Below are positions 42,865 to 49,566 of a DNA stretch of 64,000 bases, piece after piece. The notes beneath the pieces were generated by a model. That model saw only the letters and a program-made list of their open reading frames with translations, was not told the origin of the DNA and ran no database searches. How positions within the stretch are numbered: position 1 is the stretch's first letter; each line of letters begins with the position of its first letter. Source of the DNA: Amycolatopsis nivea (GTDB taxonomy: Bacteria; Actinomycetota; Actinomycetes; Mycobacteriales; Pseudonocardiaceae); the NCBI RefSeq assembly GCF_004522235.1, contig NZ_SDLT01000019.1:85477-149476 (forward strand). Direction: 5' to 3'. A program made the position numbers and the translations under genes.

Positions 42865-43809
42865 TTACGCGGCGGCGGCTTGCCTCCGGGAGAACCATTC
42901 GAAGGTTCGCCGCAACCCTTCCCCCGCAACGACTCGCGGTTCCCAGCCGAGCACCCGGCGCGCGAGCGAAATGTCCGGGCACCGCCGCCGCGGATCGTCC
43001 ACCGCCGCGTCGACGTGCACGATCCGCGAAGACGACCGGGTGATCGCAAGGACCCGCTCCGCGATCTCCCGTACCGAAAGCTCGTGCGGGTTGCCGATGT
43101 TCACCGGTCCGGAATGATCCGACCGCGCCAGCGCGAGCAGCCCGTCGACGGTATCGTCCACAAAGCACAACGACCGCGTCTGCCGTCCGCTGCCTTCGAC
43201 GGTGAGCGGTTCGCCCGCGAGCGCCTTGGTGATGAACGACGGCACCATCCGCCCGTCGTCCGCGCGCATGCCGGGGCCGTAGGTGTTGAAGATGCGCGCG
43301 ATCCCCGTGTTCGCGTCGGCAGTGCGCCGCATCGCACTGGTCAGCGCTTCGGCATAACGCTTGGCTTCGTCGTAGACGCTGCGCGGGCCGATCGGATTCA
43401 CGTTGCCCCAATAGGTTTCGCACTGCGGATGCTCCAGCGGATCGCCGTACACCTCGCTGGTCGACGCGAGAACGAACCGCGCCCCGCGCGCCGCGGCGAG
43501 GGCGTTCTCGGTGCCTGCCGAACCCGCGCGCAACGTCTCGAGCGGCAGTCGCAGGTAGTCCCGGGGCGACGCCGGGGAGGCCAGGTGGAACACGACGTCG
43601 ACGGCCCCGGGAACCGGGATCGGCCTGGTCACGTCGTGCTCCAGCAGCCGGAACCGCGGATGTCGGGCGACCGCGTCGAGCGCGCCGGGACGGGCCGTGG
43701 CGAGATTGTCCACCGCGGTCACTCTCGCGCCTTCTTCGAGCAGTTTCGCGCACAGCCGCGCGCCTACGAATCCGGCTCCGCCGGTGACTACCGCGTGGGA
43801 GAAAACCAT
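42865..43809 (-). CDS. UDP-glucuronate decarboxylase (UDP-xylose synthase)-like
   Basis: 314 residues. Rossmann GGAGFVG, then HLASPASPRDYLRLPLETLRAG, STSEVYGDPLEHPQ, YWGNVNPIGPRSVYDEAKRYAEAL (YxxxK) and FNTYGPGMR: this run is characteristic of UXS enzymes rather than RmlB. With UGD in the neighbouring operon it would turn UDP-glucose into UDP-xylose. Its own promoter shares a -35 with the divergent pyruvyltransferase gene. Confidence 0.87.
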   Translation of the reverse strand: MVFSHAVVTGGAGFVGARLCAKLLEEGARVTAVDNLATARPGALDAVARHPRFRLLEHDVTRPIPVPGAVDVVFHLASPASPRDYLRLPLETLRAGSAGTENALAAARGARFVLASTSEVYGDPLEHPQCETYWGNVNPIGPRSVYDEAKRYAEALTSAMRRTADANTGIARIFNTYGPGMRADDGRMVPSFITKALAGEPLTVEGSGRQTRSLCFVDDTVDGLLALARSDHSGPVNIGNPHELSVREIAERVLAITRSSSRIVHVDAAVDDPRRRCPDISLARRVLGWEPRVVAGEGLRRTFEWFSRRQAAAA

Positions 43810-43819
43810 GCCGCGCCGG

Positions 43820-43862
43820 ATACCCGTGCAGCGCCGCGTTAACCCTGGCGACTCACGGGTAA
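43820..43862. promoter_or_regulatory. Divergent SigB/SigF-type promoters sharing one GTTAAC -35 block
   Basis: The palindrome GTTAAC at 43838-43843 gives GTTA to both strands. Leftward: N14 then GGGTAT (43820-43825). Rightward: N15 then GGGTAA (43857-43862). Both start codons lie about 10 bp beyond their -10 boxes. Confidence 0.7.
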
Positions 43863-43871
43863 CCGCCGGGC

Positions 43872-44741
43872 ATGCGAGTACTCCTGACCGGCTGGGCGAG
43901 TTTCCGGCACGGCGAGGCCACCGCGGGAGACGTGCTGAGCTTACGGGCGGTGAGCGACGTCCTGACCCGAGCAGGGGTCGACCACCTGACCGTGTGGAGC
44001 CCCGCGTTCCGCCCCGAGGGCCCGCACCTGGCCGACGCCGCGCCGGACGCGTTCACCCACGTCGTCTTCGCCTGCGGCCCGTTGCGCGGCACGCAACTCC
44101 AGGACCTCCACCGCCGTTACCCGCGGTGCCGTCGGCTGGCGATCGGCGTGTCCGTGCCCGATCCGGCGGACCCCGCGGTCGCCGGGTTCGACGTGGTCCT
44201 CGCCCGCGACGACGGCGACGCCTGCGCCGCCGACCTCTCGCTGGCCGCCCGGCTCGACTCACCGCCGGTGGTCGGCGTGGTGCTCGCACCGGACCAGCCC
44301 GAATACGGCGCGGACCGGCGGCACGACGCAGTGCACGCGATCCTCGCCGAATGGCTGCGCGACCTCGACTGCGGCCGCGTCCCGCTCGACACCCGCCTCG
44401 CCACTGACAACTGGCGGCACTGCGCGACGCCGGACCAGTTCGTGAGCACAGTGTCCCGATTGGACGTCCTGGTCAGCACCCGGCTGCACGGCCTCGCCCT
44501 CGGTTTGAAGGCCGGTGTCCCGGTGCTCGCCGTCGATCCCGTCGCGCACGGCGGCAAAGTGACCGCCCAAGCACACGCGCTGCGCTGGCCCGCCGTCCTG
44601 CCCGCGGACGCCACCCGCGCCGACCTCGACGAGTGGTTCGAGTGGTGCTGCTCCGCCGAAGCACGCGCCCGCGCCGCCGCGGAACACCCGTTTCCCGGAC
44701 CGCTGGCCGAACTCGTCGGCGAGCTCAAGGAAATACCGTGA
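43872..44741 (+). CDS. Polysaccharide pyruvyl transferase-like protein
   Basis: 289 residues. The C-terminal half has STRLHGLALGLKAGVPVLAVDPVAHGGKVTAQAHALRWP, the signature of the PS_pyruv_trans family (GT-B-like, CsaB/WcaK). The N-terminal half is short (family usually 320-400). It would add a pyruvate ketal from phosphoenolpyruvate to a sugar, giving the glycan negative charge. It starts an operon with two GT2 genes (GTGA overlap). Confidence 0.8.
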   Translation: MRVLLTGWASFRHGEATAGDVLSLRAVSDVLTRAGVDHLTVWSPAFRPEGPHLADAAPDAFTHVVFACGPLRGTQLQDLHRRYPRCRRLAIGVSVPDPADPAVAGFDVVLARDDGDACAADLSLAARLDSPPVVGVVLAPDQPEYGADRRHDAVHAILAEWLRDLDCGRVPLDTRLATDNWRHCATPDQFVSTVSRLDVLVSTRLHGLALGLKAGVPVLAVDPVAHGGKVTAQAHALRWPAVLPADATRADLDEWFEWCCSAEARARAAAEHPFPGPLAELVGELKEIP

Positions 44742-45592
44742 GCCGGACGACCGTCGTCGTGGCCACCCGCAACCGCGCCGAAGAACTGACGCGCACCCTC
44801 GCCCAGCTGTCCACATTGGACCCACCGCCGCCGGTGATCGTCCTGGACAACGGCTCGACGGATCACACGGCTGACGTCGCCGCTTCCTTCGAGCAGGTGC
44901 GGGTGATCCGAAGCCCGCACAATCACGGAGCCGCGGCGCGCAACCAGGGCGTCATCGCCGCCCGGACGCCGTATGTCGCCTTCAGCGACGACGACTCCTG
45001 GTGGGCTCCCGACGCACTCCTCCGGGCCGAAAAGCTCTTCGCCACCCATCCCCGGCTCGGCCTCCTCACCGGACGCACCTTGGTCGGCCCGGAAGAACGC
45101 GAGGACCCCATCACCCCGGCCCTCGCGCACAGCCCGCTGGGAACTCCGGCGGACGCACCCGGCCCGCTCGTGCTCGGGTTCCTGGCCTGCTCCGCGATCG
45201 TCCGGCGGTCAGCTTTCCTGCAGGTCGGCGGGTTCAGCCCGATGCTGCATTTCGGCGCGGAGGAACAGTTGCTGTCCTATGACCTCGCCGCGGCCGGTTG
45301 GCAGCTCTGCTACGCGGAAGACGTGGTGGCGCACCATCATCCGTCGCCAGCACGCCCGTCTCCGGGCTGGCGACAGCGTGCCGAGGCCCGAAACCAACTG
45401 CTCATCGGCTGGCAACGACGACCGGCCCACGTCTGCGCCACCCAACTCCGGCGGTTGCTCGCCCGCGCGCGGCGAGAACCGGGACTGCTCTCCGCACTCG
45501 CCGCCGCGGCGCTCCGGCTCCCGCCCGCACTGGCCCGCCGCCGCGTCCTGCCCGCCGCCATCGAACACCAAGCCCGGCTGACGGAAGGATAA
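44738..45592 (+). CDS. GT2 family glycosyltransferase
   Basis: 284 residues from GTG 44738. GT-A domain: VVVATRNRAEELTRTLAQL, VLDNGSTD, NHGAAARNQG, FSDDDSWW (DxD), then GGFSPMLHFGAEEQLLSYDLAAAGW (acceptor/ED region). The C-terminal 60 residues are basic and may contact membrane or acceptor. Paralogue of the next gene (same GRTLV/DPITP-type segments). Donor sugar unknown. Confidence 0.92.
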   Translation: MSRTTVVVATRNRAEELTRTLAQLSTLDPPPPVIVLDNGSTDHTADVAASFEQVRVIRSPHNHGAAARNQGVIAARTPYVAFSDDDSWWAPDALLRAEKLFATHPRLGLLTGRTLVGPEEREDPITPALAHSPLGTPADAPGPLVLGFLACSAIVRRSAFLQVGGFSPMLHFGAEEQLLSYDLAAAGWQLCYAEDVVAHHHPSPARPSPGWRQRAEARNQLLIGWQRRPAHVCATQLRRLLARARREPGLLSALAAAALRLPPALARRRVLPAAIEHQARLTEG

Positions 45593-45594
45593 CC

Positions 45595-46485
45595 ATGAAC
45601 CGCACGTCCGTCGTCGTGATCACCCACAACCGCCGCGAACAACTGCGCGAAACCCTCCAGCACCTGGTCACGCTGCCGGAGCGGCCACCGATCCTGGTCG
45701 TGGACAACGCGTCGACCGACGGCACCGCCGACCTTGTCACTCGCGACTTCCCCGAACTGCGCCTGATCAAGCTCGACCGGAATCTCGGCGCGGTCGGCCG
45801 CAACATCGCCGTCCGCGAGGTGACGACGCCGTACGTGGCGTTCTGCGACGACGACACCACCTGGCAGCCCGGCTCGCTCGCCCGCGCCGCCGAGGTGCTG
45901 GACGCGCATCCCGGGCTCGGTTCGGTGACCGGGCGCTGCCTGGTCGAACCGGATCTGCGGGAGGACCCGATCACGCCGGAACTGCGGTTTTCGCTGGTGC
46001 CCGGCCCGGAGTGGCTGCCCGGCCCGGCGCTGCTCGGGGTGATGGCCGGGCTGACGATGTTCCGGGTGCGCGCCTTCCGCGACGTCGGCGGCTTCTCGCC
46101 GCGGCTGTGGCTCGGCGGCGAGGAGGAACTGCTCGCGCTCGACCTCGCCGCGCTCGGCTGGCGGATGTGCTGGCGGGAGGACGTCGTGATCCACCACGCC
46201 CCGTCGAAGCTGCGCGATCCGCGCCGGCGGCGGGGGCTGGGGATCCGGAACACCTTGTGGACGTTGCTGTTGCGCCGCCCGTGGCGTTCGGTGTTCCGCC
46301 GGGGAGCCGCGGTGCTGGCTTCCGCGCCCCGGGACCGGACGACGGTCGCCGCGGTGGCGGAGTGCCTGCGCGGCCTCCCCTGGGTGCTCCGCGAGCGCGC
46401 CGTGGTCCCGGCCGAAGTCGAGCACGGCTTGCGATTGCTGGAAGCGCCACAACGCAACTCAGCCGCGCGCCGATACACCGGTTAA
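45595..46485 (+). CDS. GT2 family glycosyltransferase (paralogue)
   Basis: 296 residues, 2 bp after the preceding gene. GT-A motifs VVVITHNRREQL, VVDNASTD, RNLGAVGRNIAV, FCDDDTTW (DxD) and GGFSPRLWLGGEEELLALDLAALGW. It shares layout and the REDPITPEL segment with its upstream neighbour, so the two arose by tandem duplication and probably add related residues. Ends 3 bp before palindrome P3. Confidence 0.92.
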   Translation: MNRTSVVVITHNRREQLRETLQHLVTLPERPPILVVDNASTDGTADLVTRDFPELRLIKLDRNLGAVGRNIAVREVTTPYVAFCDDDTTWQPGSLARAAEVLDAHPGLGSVTGRCLVEPDLREDPITPELRFSLVPGPEWLPGPALLGVMAGLTMFRVRAFRDVGGFSPRLWLGGEEELLALDLAALGWRMCWREDVVIHHAPSKLRDPRRRRGLGIRNTLWTLLLRRPWRSVFRRGAAVLASAPRDRTTVAAVAECLRGLPWVLRERAVVPAEVEHGLRLLEAPQRNSAARRYTG

Positions 46486-46487
46486 CC

Positions 46488-46542
46488 GTCCGTGAAGGGC
46501 TCCTTGAGGGAATCAGGTTCCCTCAAGGAGTCCTTCACGGAC
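46488..46542. repeat. 55-bp palindrome P3, between convergent genes
   Basis: 25-bp arms (one G-T wobble) around TCAGG, core GAGGGAATCAGGTTCCCTC. Third member of the family seen at 26622 and 35559. Probable bidirectional terminator between the GT2 (+) and GT4 (-) genes. Confidence 0.78.
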
Positions 46543-46547
46543 AGTGG

Positions 46548-47759
46548 TCAACGCACGGCGGCCCAGTCGGACTCGCTGACCGGCATGGCTTTTTCGTACG
46601 CGCGCACGGTTTCCGCGGCGATCCGGTCCCACGAATACCGCGCCCGGACCCGCTCCTGTCCCGCGGTGCCCAGCGCCTCCAGTTCTGCGGGCTCGTCCAG
46701 CAACGCCCGCAACCGAGCCGCCAGCCGGGTCGGGTCGCGCGGCGGCACCAAGCGTCCGGTGATCCCGTCCACCACGGTGTCCGTCAGACCGCCGACCGCG
46801 GCGGCCACCACCGGCACCCCGCACGCCATCGCTTCCAGCGGGACGATCCCGAACGGCTCGTACCAAGGCGTGCACAGCACCGCGTCCGCCGAACGCAGCA
46901 GGGCTGGCATCTCAGCGCGGCTCACCTGACCTGCCAGCTGCACCCGGTCAGCCACCCCGAGCCGCTCCGCCAGCCGCCGCAGCCGCCGTGCCTCCGGGTC
47001 GCGGGCAAGCGCCCCGGACGCCGGTCCGCCCGCGATCACCAGCTCGGTCTCCGGCACCCGCGGCAACGCGGCGATCGCCAGGTCGAACCCCTTGCGCGGC
47101 ACCAGCCTCCCGACCGAGACCAGCCGCTTCGGCGCGGTCCGCGGCACCACCGGGCCGCCGACCCCGAACCGGTCCAGGTCGACCCCGCACGGCACCACCG
47201 AAATCCGCTGCCGCGGAACCCCTTGCCGCGCCAGTTCGAACACCTCGTCCGAGCAGGTCGCGACGATCCGGTCGACCTGTTTGCCGACCATCCGCTCCAG
47301 CCGCATCCGGTCCGGCGGGCTCGTGTCGGCGTCGCCCTGGTGCCGCCGCTTCACCACGCCCAGCGCGTGAAACGTCTGCACTGTCGGCACCTTGGCCTCG
47401 CGCGCGGCGAGCACCGTGGCCACCCCGGACATCCAGAAGTGCGCGTGTGCCACGTCCGGCGGCTCCTCCGTCCACCGATCGCGCAGCCAGCTGCCGAATT
47501 CCCCCATGTGCGGCAAAAGTTCGTCTTTCGGCAACCGGCGCGCCGGACCGGCCGGTACGTGCACCACGCGGTAACCGGCCGGGGTCTCCACCGCGGCGGG
47601 CGCGTCCGGGTCGTCGCGTCGCGTGTAGACAGTCACCTCGTGACCGCCGCGCACGAGCGCCGCGGAAAGCCCCGCCACATGGACGTTCTGCCCGCCCGCG
47701 TCCGCCTCCCCCAGCGCGGCGAGCGGACTGGCGTGTTCGGACACCATCGAGATCCTCAT
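46548..47759 (-). CDS. GT4 family glycosyltransferase
   Basis: 403 residues, GT-B fold. Donor-side motifs: ISVVPCGVDLDRF, LVSVGRLVPRKGFDLAI, and the EX7E region EPFGIVPLEAMACGVPVVAAAVGGLTDTVVDG. The N-terminus MRISMVSEHASPLAALGEADAGGQNVHVAGLSAAL resembles GlgA/MshA-type retaining enzymes. TGATG junction with the upstream GT4 gene. Probably retaining, with unknown NDP-sugar. Confidence 0.93.
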   Translation of the reverse strand: MRISMVSEHASPLAALGEADAGGQNVHVAGLSAALVRGGHEVTVYTRRDDPDAPAAVETPAGYRVVHVPAGPARRLPKDELLPHMGEFGSWLRDRWTEEPPDVAHAHFWMSGVATVLAAREAKVPTVQTFHALGVVKRRHQGDADTSPPDRMRLERMVGKQVDRIVATCSDEVFELARQGVPRQRISVVPCGVDLDRFGVGGPVVPRTAPKRLVSVGRLVPRKGFDLAIAALPRVPETELVIAGGPASGALARDPEARRLRRLAERLGVADRVQLAGQVSRAEMPALLRSADAVLCTPWYEPFGIVPLEAMACGVPVVAAAVGGLTDTVVDGITGRLVPPRDPTRLAARLRALLDEPAELEALGTAGQERVRARYSWDRIAAETVRAYEKAMPVSESDWAAVR

Positions 47760-48691
47760 CAGACTCCTTCCGCAGCGGGGGCGGTTTCGGTGAGCAGGCG
47801 GTCCCAGCGCGCCAGGAACGCGTCGAGACCGAAGTGCGCCAGCGCGTGCTCGCGGGCCGCTTTCCCGGCCAGCACGGCGAAATCGGGTTCGTGCACGAGT
47901 TCGCGGAACCTCCGCGCGAGCACCTCGATGTCGGCGGAACACACCCCGGCGTCCGGGGGCACCGCCGCCGGGGCTTCGGTGGAGGCGACCGCGACGATCG
48001 GCATGCCCAGGTGCATCGCTTCCAGCATCGACAGGCCGAGCGACGTCCAGCGCGCCGTGTGCAGATACACGCGGTGCCGGGCGAGCTCGTCGTGCAGCCG
48101 CGGCGGACGCACGTCGCCCTGTCCGCCGGGCAGCCCGTCGGTGCCCATGCCGAACACGTTCACCGGCGCGATTTCGCGGAACGCGGGCAGCAGATCGGCC
48201 CCGGTCACCCGGGCGCGGCGGCGCGGTTCGTTGATCATCGCCGCGCCCGCGGGCAGCTCGCCGGTGTAGCGCTCGCCCGGGTCCGGGATGCCGTGCGGGA
48301 TGACGACCACCGGCGCGATCCCGTTGTCCCACATGAGCGCGTTGTACGAGGTGACGTGCACGATCGGTACCTCGTCCTGACCCGCCATCGGATGCCGGGA
48401 CACCGCCGCGCCGTGCCGTGGCGCGTTGTGCTCGACGTACACCATCGGCACCCGCGAGCCCAGCTGCGGCCGGACGAACGCGGCTTCCTCCGGCCGCTGG
48501 AGCACGACCACGTCCGGCCGGGCGTCCGCGAGCCGGTCGACCGGGACCTCGGTCACCTGCGGCCAGTCCCGCCCCGCCAGGCCCAGCCCCCACGGCGCGC
48601 CCTCGGGGCTCGCGGGGACGAAGTACTCGTGCCGCCCGCGGACGAACGCGTCGGTCCACGACCCGTGGACGTGCCAGAGCAAGATCCTCAT
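47759..48691 (-). CDS. GT4-like glycosyltransferase
   Basis: 310 residues, GT-B fold, shorter than its neighbour. It starts MRILLWHVHGSWTDAFVRGRHEYFVP; the donor part has RHRVYLHTARWTSLGLSMLEAMHLGMPIVAVASTEAPAAVP, with the EX7E motif reduced. It is first in a two-gene operon, with GTTT-N16-GGATAA 10 bp upstream of its ATG. Sugar donor unknown. Confidence 0.85.
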   Translation of the reverse strand: MRILLWHVHGSWTDAFVRGRHEYFVPASPEGAPWGLGLAGRDWPQVTEVPVDRLADARPDVVVLQRPEEAAFVRPQLGSRVPMVYVEHNAPRHGAAVSRHPMAGQDEVPIVHVTSYNALMWDNGIAPVVVIPHGIPDPGERYTGELPAGAAMINEPRRRARVTGADLLPAFREIAPVNVFGMGTDGLPGGQGDVRPPRLHDELARHRVYLHTARWTSLGLSMLEAMHLGMPIVAVASTEAPAAVPPDAGVCSADIEVLARRFRELVHEPDFAVLAGKAAREHALAHFGLDAFLARWDRLLTETAPAAEGV

Positions 48692-48701
48692 GCGCCCTGG
48701 C

Positions 48702-48727
48702 TTATCCGCGCGGATTCGACGTTAAAC
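48702..48727 (-). promoter_or_regulatory. SigB/SigF-like promoter for GT4 operon
   Basis: GTTT-N16-GGATAA on the minus strand (-10 48702-48707, -35 48724-48727). The -10 deviates from GGGTA. Confidence 0.45.
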
Positions 48728-48750
48728 GAGGGATGCGCGGGGTACCCCGG

Positions 48751-48927
48751 TCAGCTCTCGCCGCGGAAATTGTCGCCCAGCTGGGGATGGCCGCGCTTCG
48801 AGCGGCCCTCCTCGTCCTCCAGCGGGCTCTCCGGCTCCGGCCGCCGGGGCACCTTCTCCTCGTCGACCTCGGTGCGGCGCGGGTTCGCCGCCTCTTGTTC
48901 CGGTTCCCGGTGACGTTCGTCAGTCAT
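48751..48927 (-). CDS. Small charged protein, unknown
   Basis: 58 residues from ATG 48927 with GGAGGCGGC just upstream. It is highly charged and probably disordered (TDERHREPEQEAANPRRTEVDEEK...). Such short acidic/basic proteins are frequent in actinomycete stress regulons. It could be co-transcribed with the gene at 49010, which lies behind a consensus stress promoter. No family recognised. Confidence 0.6.
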   Translation of the reverse strand: MTDERHREPEQEAANPRRTEVDEEKVPRRPEPESPLEDEEGRSKRGHPQLGDNFRGES

Positions 48928-49009
48928 GCCGCCTCCAGCACTGTCTTGAACCAGCCGTCCGTGGTTGCCGCGCCAGGCCTGGCTCGGCGCGTCGCCGGGC
49001 ACCCACAGG

Positions 49010-49459
49010 TCACCAGTCCGGGCGGCGCACCGCGGGGAGCCGGTCCAGCGTCGCCGTCACCGCCGCGGCCACCCGCGGTTCGGTCAGCGGAGCGCCGGCC
49101 GGGCCGTGCGGGAGCACCTCGACCTCGACCCCGGCCTCGCGGGCCGAGGCGACGTGCGTGCCGTGCGCGGCGAACCAGTCGCGGGACTCGCGGCCGTCGC
49201 CCTCCGGGTCCGGCCCGACAAGCAGGACCGACCGCACCGCCTCCGGGTACCGTTCCGCCAGCCGCAACGCGACCGGCACTAGCTGGCCGCCCGCCAGCAC
49301 ATCGGCCAGCGGTTTGGCGCCAGCGGCCTCTCTGAGCAGCACGGAAGCCCGGCCCGGAGGACAGGGCACAATCCGGTGGTCGGGTGCCGCCTGCCCCCAG
49401 CCGGGCGGGACCTCGGCCTTCGCGGCTTCGTCCAGGACTACGAGCATCCGTTCAGTCAT
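49010..49459 (-). CDS. Small alpha/beta-hydrolase-like protein without nucleophile elbow
   Basis: 149 residues from ATG 49459. The segment ADVLAGGQLVPVALRLAERYPEAVRSVLLVGPDP resembles the elbow-helix region of alpha/beta hydrolases, but the GxSxG serine is absent (GGQLV), and the fold would be incomplete. It may be a derived binding protein. A consensus promoter GTTT-N15-GGGTAC lies upstream. Confidence 0.65.
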   Translation of the reverse strand: MTERMLVVLDEAAKAEVPPGWGQAAPDHRIVPCPPGRASVLLREAAGAKPLADVLAGGQLVPVALRLAERYPEAVRSVLLVGPDPEGDGRESRDWFAAHGTHVASAREAGVEVEVLPHGPAGAPLTEPRVAAAVTATLDRLPAVRRPDW

Positions 49460-49479
49460 CAGCGCCTCCTCCCGGTCGC

Positions 49480-49504
49480 GTACCCGAGGGGACGCGCGCG
49501 AAAC
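49480..49504 (-). promoter_or_regulatory. SigB/SigF-type promoter (leftward)
   Basis: GTTT-N15-GGGTAC on the minus strand (-10 49480-49485, -35 49501-49504), exact consensus, 20 bp before ATG 49459. Confidence 0.8.
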
Positions 49505-49510
49505 CCGGGG

Positions 49511-49535
49511 GTTTGGCCGCCGCCTTCCGGGGTAC
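49511..49535 (+). promoter_or_regulatory. SigB/SigF-type promoter (rightward) for molybdopterin oxidoreductase
   Basis: GTTT-N15-GGGTAC (-35 49511-49514, -10 49530-49535), exact consensus. Its -35 is only 6 bp from the leftward one. Confidence 0.8.
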
Positions 49536-49566
49536 CCGCGCGGGTCGGGCGAGAGAGGGAGACAGG

